Source: Candidatus Latescibacterota bacterium
GTDB taxonomy: Bacteria > Latescibacterota > 4484-107 > B68-G9
Direction: 5' to 3'
Assembly: GCA_012961755.1 (NCBI GenBank)
Contig: DTYS01000144.1
Location: forward strand, 1 to 5,003
Length of the DNA stretch: 5,003 bases
In this document: positions 1 through 5,003 of the stretch, piece by piece
How positions within the stretch are numbered: the stretch's first letter is position 1
Layout: each line of letters starts with the position of its first letter
Position numbers and translations under genes: made by a program
Notes under the pieces: generated by a model
Seen by the model: only the letters and a program-made list of their open reading frames with translations
Database searches by the model: none
Told to the model about the DNA's origin: nothing

Positions 1-1387
1 GATACTTAGGGTGGAGTTCTGGGGGGACAGGGTGGAGAGGATCCGGGAACTGGACCCCCTGACCCGGAAGGTCGTAGCGGAGAAGGAGAGGGCTGCCATA
101 TACCCGGCCAAGCACTTCCTGGTCCCTCCCGAGAGGATAGGGGAGGCCGTCGAGCAGATACTCCAGGAGATGGAGGAGAGGGTCGCTTGGTTCCGCTCTC
201 AAGGCAAGTTTTTGGAAGCACAAAGGTTGGAGACGAGGACGAGGTACGACATGGAGATGCTTTTGGAGACCGGTTACTGCCCCGGAATAGAGAACTACTC
301 AAGGTACCTTTCGGGAAGGAGGCCGGGGGAGAGGCCCGCTACCCTTCTGGACTATTTCCCGGAGGACTTCCTCACGGTGATAGACGAGTCCCATGTGACC
401 GTCCCCCAGCTCAGGGGGATGTACGCAGGGGACAGGTCCAGGAAGGAGGTGCTCATAGAGCACGGCTTCAGGCTCCCATCTGCCCTGGACAATAGGCCCC
501 TCTTCTTCGAGGAATTCGAGTCCCTGGTGAACCAGGTGATATTCGTGTCCGCCACCCCCGGTCCGTACGAGCTTGAGAAGAGCAAGGGGAGGGTCGTCGA
601 ACAGATAATAAGGCCTACGGGGCTCGTGGACCCTGAGGTGGAGGTGAGGCCGGCGGAGGGACAGGTGGACGACCTTTTGGAGGAGGTGAGGAGGAGGGCC
701 GAAGGGGGGGAGAGGTCACTGGTCACGACGCTCACCAAGAAGATGGCCGAAGACCTGGCCGAATACATGGCGGCCATGGGGCTCAGGGTGAGGTACCTGC
801 ATTCCGAGATAGAGGCCCTGGAGAGGGTGGAGATACTCAGGGACCTGAGGTTGGGGAAGTTCGACGTTCTGGTGGGGGTCAACCTCCTGAGGGAGGGACT
901 GGACCTCCCCGAGGTGTCCTTGGTGGCGATATTGGACGCGGATAAGGAGGGATTTTTAAGGTCGGAGAGGTCCCTTATACAGACAGCGGGGCGTGCTGCG
1001 AGGAACGTGAACGGGAAGGTCATACTCTACGCTGACAGGGTCACGAATTCTATCAGGAGGGCCGTAGAGGAGACCAATAGGAGGAGACGGATACAGGAGG
1101 AGTACAATAGGAGGCATGGCATAACTCCAAGGTCCATAAATAAATCCGTGGAGGAAATACTGAAGACCACGGCCATAGCGGACGTATGGGAGGAGAGGGA
1201 AGCACTAAGGGTCGCCGAGGAGGAGGTCGAATATGTACCTGGGGAGGATGAGGAGCTGGACGAACAGATAGCCAGGCTCGAGGCTGAGATGTATGAGGCG
1301 GCGGAGAGGTTGGAATTTGAAAGGGCCGCAAGGCTCAGGGACAGGATAAGGAAGTTGGAGGAGATGGCAAGAGCGAGGAGGAGATAA
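1..1387 (+). CDS. uvrB: UvrABC excision nuclease subunit B (5' end outside window)
   Basis: UvrB is the DNA-damage-verifying helicase-like subunit of nucleotide excision repair; it receives damaged DNA from UvrA and recruits UvrC for incision. The reading frame is already open at base 2, and the GTG at 11 is an internal valine (context R-V-E-F-W-G-D, as in UvrB domain 2), not a start. About 210 residues are missing compared with E. coli UvrB, including the Walker A region and the beta-hairpin. Numbered from that valine, the visible parts are: the rest of domain 2 with GYCPGIENYSR (88-98), helicase motif II DESH (125-128), RLPSALDNRPL (154-164), motif III SAT (180-182), TTLTKKMAEDL (239-249), motif V REGLDLPE (294-301), motif VI QTAGRAAR (324-331), and a C-terminal UVR domain (about 415-450) that would contact UvrC. 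The product ends soon after that domain, as usual. No lesion is seen inside the visible part. It is the first visible gene of a tight three-gene set. Identity is essentially certain. Confidence 0.98.
   Translation, partial: ILRVEFWGDRVERIRELDPLTRKVVAEKERAAIYPAKHFLVPPERIGEAVEQILQEMEERVAWFRSQGKFLEAQRLETRTRYDMEMLLETGYCPGIENYSRYLSGRRPGERPATLLDYFPEDFLTVIDESHVTVPQLRGMYAGDRSRKEVLIEHGFRLPSALDNRPLFFEEFESLVNQVIFVSATPGPYELEKSKGRVVEQIIRPTGLVDPEVEVRPAEGQVDDLLEEVRRRAEGGERSLVTTLTKKMAEDLAEYMAAMGLRVRYLHSEIEALERVEILRDLRLGKFDVLVGVNLLREGLDLPEVSLVAILDADKEGFLRSERSLIQTAGRAARNVNGKVILYADRVTNSIRRAVEETNRRRRIQEEYNRRHGITPRSINKSVEEILKTTAIADVWEEREALRVAEEEVEYVPGEDEELDEQIARLEAEMYEAAERLEFERAARLRDRIRKLEEMARARRR
1376..1381 (+). 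promoter_or_regulatory. Shine-Dalgarno site for the GHL10-like gene
   Basis: AGGAGG lies inside the last codons of uvrB, five bases before the ATG at 1387. The uvrB stop TAA (1385-1387) and this ATG share base 1387, so ribosomes ending uvrB could restart directly (translational coupling, inferred). Confidence 0.8.
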
Positions 1388-2352
1388 TGGGAGGCTTCGG
1401 CAAGGCCGTATGGGCCCATCCTTCGGACTTCGGGGATAGGGAGAGGGCTCGGAGGATTGCCGAGAGGCTCTCGGACGCCGGATTTGACCTCGTCATACCC
1501 TGCGTGAAGGATACTAGGGGGTACTTGGCGTATCCCAGCGAGGTGGGTAAGATGGACCCGAAGTTGGAGGGGGACCCGCTGGGGGTCCTGGTCGAGGAGA
1601 TGGGGAAGGCTGGGCTCAAGGTCCACCCGTGGATGTGCGTCTTCCCGGAGGGGGAGGGCTCGGCCCTCCTGAAGGGTAGCCCAGAGCTTTCCGCCTTGGA
1701 CCCGGACGGAAAACCCTTAGGATGGGCATGTCCTCGCAGGGAGGAGGTCAGGAATTACGAACTGGAGCTTTACATGGAGTTGGCGGAAAGGTACGACGTG
1801 GCAGGGGTGCACCTGGACTACATAAGATACGCCGGACCTCAGATGTGCTTCTGTCCCACCTGCAGGGAGGAGTTCAGGGAAAGGACCGGCAGGGACCTCG
1901 CCGAGCTCGACAGGAGGGACCCTGGGTGGGCGGACTTTCTGGTCTGGAGGGCCGAACCTGTGACGAAGTTCGTGGAGGAACTCAGGAAGGCTACGGGCAG
2001 ATTGGAGATATCCGCGGCGGTTTTCGCGGGTTATCCGGACTGCGTGGTGAGCGTGGGACAGGACTGGGCCGATTGGGCGAGGAGAGGCCTCGTGGACTTC
2101 ATATTTCCTATGACCTATACGAACAGCCCCCTTCTCGTAGCGGGGTATACGAGGAGCCATCTGGCCCAGGTTGAGGGCAAGGTTCCGGTCTGGGAGGGGC
2201 TGGGGAAGCAAAGCAGCCAGTCGCAGCTTTCAACGGAGGTCCTCAGTGAACAGGTGGAGGCGGCCAGAGGTGCCGGAGCACAGGGGGTGGTCGTGTTCCA
2301 CTACGGGGCCTTAGGGGATGTCGACCTAGAGATGCTAAGGGAGGTAGGATAG
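1387..2352 (+). CDS. Putative glycosidase-like TIM-barrel protein (GHL10-like)
   Basis: A 321-residue protein that resembles the glycosyl-hydrolase-like GHL10 (DUF187) group of putative sugar-active TIM barrels. The substrate is unknown, and family biochemistry is sparse. Supporting motifs: an N-terminal strand then AGFDLVIPCVKD (31-42), as in barrels that open on a tracked residue path; KVHPWMCVFPEG (78-89); the barrel strand GVHLDYIRY (140-148), whose Asp144 and Arg147 match the conserved acidic strand of this group; a cysteine cluster C-x-C-x2-C (154, 156, 159); VDFIFPMTYT (236-245); and a last strand VVVFHYGAL (301-309). No signal peptide or membrane segment is visible, so it probably acts in the cytoplasm. 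That is less usual, because many relatives are exported or lipoproteins. The start is supported by AGGAGG at 1376-1381 and by the one-base overlap with uvrB. The next gene starts with no gap. The fold is fairly safe; the enzymatic role is inference, and loss of glycosidase activity cannot be excluded. Confidence 0.75.
   Translation: MGGFGKAVWAHPSDFGDRERARRIAERLSDAGFDLVIPCVKDTRGYLAYPSEVGKMDPKLEGDPLGVLVEEMGKAGLKVHPWMCVFPEGEGSALLKGSPELSALDPDGKPLGWACPRREEVRNYELELYMELAERYDVAGVHLDYIRYAGPQMCFCPTCREEFRERTGRDLAELDRRDPGWADFLVWRAEPVTKFVEELRKATGRLEISAAVFAGYPDCVVSVGQDWADWARRGLVDFIFPMTYTNSPLLVAGYTRSHLAQVEGKVPVWEGLGKQSSQSQLSTEVLSEQVEAARGAGAQGVVVFHYGALGDVDLEMLREVG
2339..2345 (+). promoter_or_regulatory. Shine-Dalgarno site for the receiver-ATPase gene
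   Basis: GGGAGGT lies seven bases before the ATG at 2353, inside the last codons of the upstream gene. It fixes the start and supports coupled translation, since the upstream TAG (2350-2352) directly abuts the ATG. Confidence 0.8.
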
Positions 2353-3168
2353 ATGTACTGCATATTGGTCGTGGACGACGAACCTTGGGTGCGCAGGTTT
2401 TTAGCCACCGCCCTGTCCACCAAAGGATACGAGGTAAAGGAGGCCTCGGACGGGAAGGAGGCCTTAGAGGTCTTCAGAAGATCCTCGTTCGACATGGTCC
2501 TTACGGACCTCAGGATGCCCAGGATGGACGGCCTAGAGCTGCTCAAGGTCCTGCAGGAGGAAGACCCAACCGTGCTTGTGGTCGTAATAACGGGGTTCGG
2601 AACCGTAGAGGACGCTGTGGAGGCCATACAGAACGGTGCGTTCAATTTCTTGAGGAAGCCGGTGGGATTAGAGCAGCTCTACGAGGTGGTACGTAAGGGG
2701 ATGGAACACAGAAGGTACCTCCTTGAGGAGGTGGAGGTCCTGCCATATATGGTAAAGGAGCTGAGCTTCCGAATCCCAAGCCAGAGGAGTCTCATACCGG
2801 GGGTGGCCTCGGCCATATTGCGAAATTTGGAGGATATGGGCTACTCCCTGAGCCCTACTGAGCGGTTCTCCATACCTCTGGCCATAGATGAGGCACTCCT
2901 GAACGCCATAGAGCACGGGAACCACGACGATCCCGGGAAGAACGTCACCATAGTATGTCGGATAACCGAGGGATGTCTGGAGGTCACTGTGGAGGACGAG
3001 GGGGAGGGGTTCGACCCACGTTCCGTCCCCGACCCGACCGCTCCGGAACAGATGGCGATGACCAGAGGAAGGGGGCTCTTTCTAATCCGAAATTATATGG
3101 ATGAGGTACGCTTCAATGAAAGGGGCAATAGGATAACGATGTTGAAGTACAACAGGCGGGGAAGTTAG
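2353..3168 (+). CDS. Response regulator: CheY-like receiver fused to RsbW-type ATPase
   Basis: A 271-residue cytoplasmic signalling protein. Residues 1-120 form a receiver domain with the acidic pair Asp8/Asp9, phospho-acceptor Asp52 (in LTDLRMPRMDG, 50-60), conserved Thr80 and Lys102 (RKPVG). A linker of about 20 residues leads to a GHKL ATPase domain (about 140-268) of the serine-kinase / anti-sigma type (SpoIIAB, RsbW, HATPase_c_2). That domain has N-box DEALLNAIEHGN (179-190, Asn184 as Mg-ATP ligand), the G1 box VEDEGEGFDP (213-222) and the G2 box GRGLFLIRNYMDEV (239-252). No HisKA dimerisation/phospho-His domain and no DNA-binding domain is present, so it is neither a normal histidine kinase nor a transcription factor. 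The likely role is phosphorylation-controlled partner switching, in which receiver phosphorylation tunes a serine kinase or an anti-sigma-like ATPase. No sensor kinase, STAS antagonist, PP2C phosphatase or sigma factor gene is in the window. It is the last gene of the uvrB set and runs four bases into the convergent gene. Domain calls are strong; the pathway is unknown. Confidence 0.9.
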   Translation: MYCILVVDDEPWVRRFLATALSTKGYEVKEASDGKEALEVFRRSSFDMVLTDLRMPRMDGLELLKVLQEEDPTVLVVVITGFGTVEDAVEAIQNGAFNFLRKPVGLEQLYEVVRKGMEHRRYLLEEVEVLPYMVKELSFRIPSQRSLIPGVASAILRNLEDMGYSLSPTERFSIPLAIDEALLNAIEHGNHDDPGKNVTIVCRITEGCLEVTVEDEGEGFDPRSVPDPTAPEQMAMTRGRGLFLIRNYMDEVRFNERGNRITMLKYNRRGS

Positions 3169-3698
3169 GGGTATCTGTATATGTTCCTCCCCCAGGCGTC
3201 CTGGGCGATGAGGGCGGGGAACTCCTCAACATAAAGCCGATATATGGCCTCGGGGCCGAGGTCCGGGTAAGCTACAAGTTCAGCATCCTTTATATGCCGG
3301 GCCAGGAGGGCTCCAGCACCACCTACCGCGGCGAAATATACGGCTCCGTAACGCTTCATGGCTTCGATAACCTCCTTCCCCCTTTCCCCCTTCCCCATCG
3401 TCCCCCTGAGCCCGAGGGCCAAGAGCTTCGGGGTGTAAGGGTCCATACGGGAGCCCGTGGTGGGACCTGCGGAGCCTATGGGAAATTTGGGTCTCGGTGG
3501 GGTCGGGCCGACGTAGTAGATTATTTGCCCCTCTAAGTCGAAGGGTGGGGGCTCTCCACTCGAGATAGCCTCCACCATCCGACTGTGGGCCATATCCCTG
3601 GCAGTATAGAGGACTCCGGTTATCAGGACCCTCATGCCTGCCCTTAAGGACCTGACCTCATCCTCGGATAGGGGAGTATGCAGACCTACAAAGGCCAT
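3165..3698 (-). CDS. Class I fumarase / L-tartrate dehydratase type hydro-lyase, beta subunit
   Basis: This encodes about 177 residues matching the C-terminal (beta) part of Fe-S class I fumarases and the TtdB-type subunit of tartrate dehydratase. These enzymes reversibly add or remove water on a dicarboxylic acid; fumarate/malate is the most likely substrate but is not proven. Motifs numbered from the ATG: VLITGVLYTARDMAH (24-38), YYVGPTPPRPK (61-71), GSAGPTTGSRMDPYTPKLL (75-93), GTMGKGER (99-106), YGAVYFAAVGGAGALLA (117-133) and AYPDLGPEAIYRL (144-156). The length is typical of a separate beta subunit. The frame remains open upstream to a TTG at 3740, but family N-termini begin shortly before the T-P-L-S-x-x-x-V motif. 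That favours the ATG at 3698, which has a weak AGGA upstream; the TTG lies within the proposed -35 box. The Fe-S-binding alpha subunit is absent from both flanks, so it must be encoded elsewhere or be lost. The gene is divergent from the URO-D gene. Confidence 0.9.
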   Translation of the reverse strand: MAFVGLHTPLSEDEVRSLRAGMRVLITGVLYTARDMAHSRMVEAISSGEPPPFDLEGQIIYYVGPTPPRPKFPIGSAGPTTGSRMDPYTPKLLALGLRGTMGKGERGKEVIEAMKRYGAVYFAAVGGAGALLARHIKDAELVAYPDLGPEAIYRLYVEEFPALIAQDAWGRNIYRYP

Positions 3699-3711
3699 AA
3701 TTCCTGAACGG

Positions 3712-3740
3712 AATATAAGTATATCCTGGACGATGCGCAA
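3712..3740 (-). promoter_or_regulatory. Candidate promoter of the hydro-lyase beta gene
   Basis: On the minus strand, TTGCGC (3740-3735) and TATATT (3717-3712) are separated by 17 bases. Transcription would begin close to 3705, giving a leader of only a few bases before the ATG at 3698, which is unusually short and lowers confidence. Confidence 0.4.
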
Positions 3741-3744
3741 GGTC

Positions 3745-3768
3745 TTGACACCTCATCCAAGGTATATT
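3745..3768 (+). promoter_or_regulatory. Candidate promoter elements of the URO-D gene
   Basis: A perfect TTGACA (3745-3750) and a TATATT (3763-3768) precede the gene, but the spacer is only 12 bases, too short for a standard sigma-70 promoter. Shifted -10 readings (TATTAA at 3765 or TTAACT at 3767) give 14 or 16 bases with poorer sequences. The region is the only space for a promoter of this gene, so some promoter is expected here. Confidence 0.3.
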
Positions 3769-3779
3769 AACTTCTCACC

Positions 3780-3786
3780 AAGGAGG
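3780..3786 (+). promoter_or_regulatory. Shine-Dalgarno site for the URO-D gene
   Basis: AAGGAGG lies four bases before the ATG at 3791. It is a near-perfect anti-16S match and fixes this start. Confidence 0.8.
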
Positions 3787-3790
3787 AAAG

Positions 3791-4849
3791 ATGACTTCTA
3801 GGGAAAGGGTGAAGCTCGCTTTAGCGCATGAGGAGCCGGACAGGGTCCCCATCCACGATAGTCCCTGGGCTGCCACCGTGAGCCGTTGGAGGAGGGAGGG
3901 GCTTCCGGAGGGGATGCCTGTTGAGGAGTACTTCGGGTACGAAATGACGCTCATAGGGTTCGACAGCGGGCCTCGCTTCCCCGTGGAGGTCCTGGAGAAG
4001 ACGGACGAATATATAATAGAACGCACATCCACTGGGGGAATAAACAGGAACTTCAGGGATTACTCCACTACCCCCGAAGTCGTGGACAGACCCATAAAGA
4101 CCAGGAGGGACTGGGAGGAGATCAAGCCGAGGCTCCTTCCGGATTACACCAGGGTTGACTGGGTCACAGCGTTCAACACGTACAACAGGGCCAGGAGCGA
4201 GGGAAAGTTCATCTGCGTCACGGGGGGATGGGGGTACGATACCCTCCAGGGATATATGAAGTCCGAGGAGCTTCTCGTGGCCATGGTCACGGACCCGGAT
4301 TGGGTGCGGGATATGATCATGACCAGGGCGGAGCTTCATGTTGAGATGATAAGGATGATGTTGGAGAAGGGACTGGAGTTCGACGGGGCCTTCTTCTTCA
4401 ACGATATGGGCTACCGCAACGGCCTCCTGTTCTCTCCGGAGACTTACAGGAGGACCCACAAGGAGGCCGATGAGATTGTCTTCTCCTTCTGCCACGAGCA
4501 CGGGATGCCGGTCATACTACATTCCTGTGGAAACGTGAAGGAGCTCATCCCGGACCTCATAGAGGTGGGCCTGGATTGCCTTCAGCCCTTAGAGGTCAAG
4601 GCTGGTATGGACGTGCGGGAGCTGAAGAGGTTGTACGGGGACAAGCTCGCCTTCATGGGAGGGATAGATGTGCGTGCGATGGCCCATCCCGACCCTAGCG
4701 TCATAGAAGAGGAGATAAAAGGCAAGTTCGAGGTGGCCAAGAGGGGAGGGGGATACATATATCACTCGGACCACTCTGTGCCGAAGAACGTGAGCTTCCA
4801 GCAGTACTGCCGTGTTATGGAGCTGGTGAGGAAGTATGGAGAATATTGA
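3791..4849 (+). CDS. URO-D superfamily protein (MtaA/CmuA/HemE-like)
   Basis: A 352-residue soluble protein of the uroporphyrinogen decarboxylase superfamily, which includes haem-pathway HemE and the zinc-dependent corrinoid/CoM methyltransferases MtaA and CmuA. The typical opening MTSRERVKLALAHEEPDRVP (1-20) is present. Further landmarks are FFFNDMGYRNGLLFSPETY (201-219), a zinc-type motif VILHSCGNV (241-249, His244 and Cys246), GLDCLQPLE (260-268) and FMGGIDVR (288-295). The late cysteine that serves as third zinc ligand in MtaA-like enzymes is not seen at the expected place; instead YIYHSDHSVP (322-331) offers His325 and His328. HemE itself is unlikely, since this opening and the HxCG motif belong to the methyltransferase-like branch, and no haem genes adjoin. 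Methyl transfer from a small substrate is an inference; no corrinoid protein or methyltransferase partner gene is in the window. It stands alone between a divergent promoter region and a tRNA promoter. No terminator hairpin follows its TGA. The superfamily is sure, the reaction is not. Confidence 0.9.
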   Translation: MTSRERVKLALAHEEPDRVPIHDSPWAATVSRWRREGLPEGMPVEEYFGYEMTLIGFDSGPRFPVEVLEKTDEYIIERTSTGGINRNFRDYSTTPEVVDRPIKTRRDWEEIKPRLLPDYTRVDWVTAFNTYNRARSEGKFICVTGGWGYDTLQGYMKSEELLVAMVTDPDWVRDMIMTRAELHVEMIRMMLEKGLEFDGAFFFNDMGYRNGLLFSPETYRRTHKEADEIVFSFCHEHGMPVILHSCGNVKELIPDLIEVGLDCLQPLEVKAGMDVRELKRLYGDKLAFMGGIDVRAMAHPDPSVIEEEIKGKFEVAKRGGGYIYHSDHSVPKNVSFQQYCRVMELVRKYGEY

Positions 4850-4877
4850 TCGATAGCGATACGCAATAAAAATGGCC

Positions 4878-4906
4878 TTGACTTTGAGAGAATGGGATGT
4901 TATATT
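4878..4906 (+). promoter_or_regulatory. Sigma-70 type promoter of the tRNA-Thr gene
   Basis: TTGACT (4878-4883), a 17-base spacer and TATATT (4901-4906) make the best promoter in the window. Transcription would begin near 4913, a few bases before the tRNA 5' end at 4921, as is usual for stable RNA genes. Confidence 0.75.
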
Positions 4907-4920
4907 TAGCGGATATCAAA

Positions 4921-4962
4921 GCCGATGTAGCTCAGGGGCAGAGCGGCTGATTTGTAATCCGC
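4921..4962 (+). tRNA. tRNA-Thr(UGU), 5' half; 3' half not canonical
   Basis: The first 40 bases read as a standard tRNA-Thr: acceptor 5' strand GCCGATG (4921-4927), T8/A9, D stem GCTC (4930-4933) paired with GAGC (4941-4944), a D loop with the usual G run (4934-4940), and an anticodon loop TTTGTAA (4951-4957) with anticodon TGT (4953-4955), which reads ACA. The anticodon stem (4946-4950 with 4958-4962) pairs except for a T-C clash at 4948/4960. From 4960 on, the sequence departs from a tRNA. A TTCGAAA occurs at 4984-4990, but the five bases on each side do not pair as a T stem, and no CATCGGC partner for the acceptor strand is present before 5003. The gene may be interrupted, contain an intron, or be joined to unrelated sequence by assembly. 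The remaining 41 bases (4963-5003) hold nothing else I recognise. Confidence 0.6.
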
Positions 4963-5003
4963 CACATAATAGCGCCCCTGCCATTCGAAAATCAGATCGA
5001 TGA

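Noticed and set aside
352..1023. Long minus-strand open frame of 223 residues inside uvrB
   Set aside because: Low-complexity, serine/proline-rich antisense product of a purine-rich conserved gene; no recognisable domain and no supporting start signal.
11..1387. GTG at 11 as the start of a complete 458-residue gene
   Set aside because: The frame is open upstream and the sequence aligns to the middle of UvrB; the gene is cut by the window, not truncated in nature as far as can be seen.
3699..3740. TTG at 3740 as start of the hydro-lyase beta subunit
   Set aside because: The extra 14 residues do not resemble family N-termini, no Shine-Dalgarno site precedes them, and the TTG lies in the candidate -35 box.
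3821..4501. Minus-strand open frame of 226 residues inside the URO-D gene
   Set aside because: Antisense shadow of a clearly conserved coding gene; no motif and no own ribosome binding site noticed.
4850..4877. Terminator after the URO-D gene
   Set aside because: Only a tiny imperfect ATCG/CGAT pairing and a short A run are visible; no stable hairpin followed by a T tract.
4848..5001. GATCGAT at 4848-4854 and 4995-5001 as direct repeats flanking the tRNA (possible attachment sites)
   Set aside because: Seven bases only, partly within the URO-D stop region, and no integrase or element boundary visible; chance is a sufficient explanation.
4979..5002. TTCGAAA as the T loop of a tRNA with a long variable arm
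   Set aside because: Placing the loop at 4984-4990 puts TGCCA opposite ATCAG and ATCGATG opposite GCCGATG; neither stem pairs.

Overview
The window looks like ordinary bacterial chromosome, dense in genes, read from the 3' two thirds of uvrB to the start of a tRNA gene. By eye it is fairly GC-rich. The genes favour AGG/AGA for arginine and ATA for isoleucine, and their coding strands are rich in purines, a style common in thermophilic or anaerobic bacteria. UvrB, the bacterial-type Shine-Dalgarno sequences and the -35/-10 promoters argue for Bacteria. An anaerobe of the Synergistota or a similar deep lineage fits my general impression, but this is a guess; no marker here settles it.

Left block, + strand, 1-3168: three tightly packed genes. 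The first is uvrB, cut off by the window start. The second is a cytoplasmic GHL10-like putative glycosidase whose ATG overlaps the uvrB stop by one base. The third is a two-domain signalling protein, a CheY-like receiver fused to an RsbW/SpoIIAB-type ATPase, whose ATG directly follows the previous stop. The spacing and the strong Shine-Dalgarno sites indicate one transcription unit, although the three roles (DNA repair, sugar chemistry, signalling) do not form an obvious pathway.

Middle, - strand, 3165-3698: a stand-alone beta subunit of a class I fumarase / L-tartrate dehydratase type Fe-S hydro-lyase. It converges on the signalling gene, and the two stop codons overlap within four bases. 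No alpha subunit is present in the window.

Right block, + strand, 3699-5003: a short divergent promoter region leads to a URO-D superfamily protein (MtaA/CmuA/HemE fold), probably a zinc-dependent methyltransferase-like or decarboxylase-like enzyme. After its stop comes a very good sigma-70 type promoter (TTGACT, 17 bases, TATATT) feeding a tRNA-Thr(UGU) gene. The first half of that tRNA is canonical up to the anticodon arm, but the 3' half does not fold as a tRNA before the window ends. This is the most unusual structure in the window; it may be an interrupted tRNA, an integration junction or an assembly break.

I found no CRISPR array, insertion sequence, transposase or clear rho-independent terminator.
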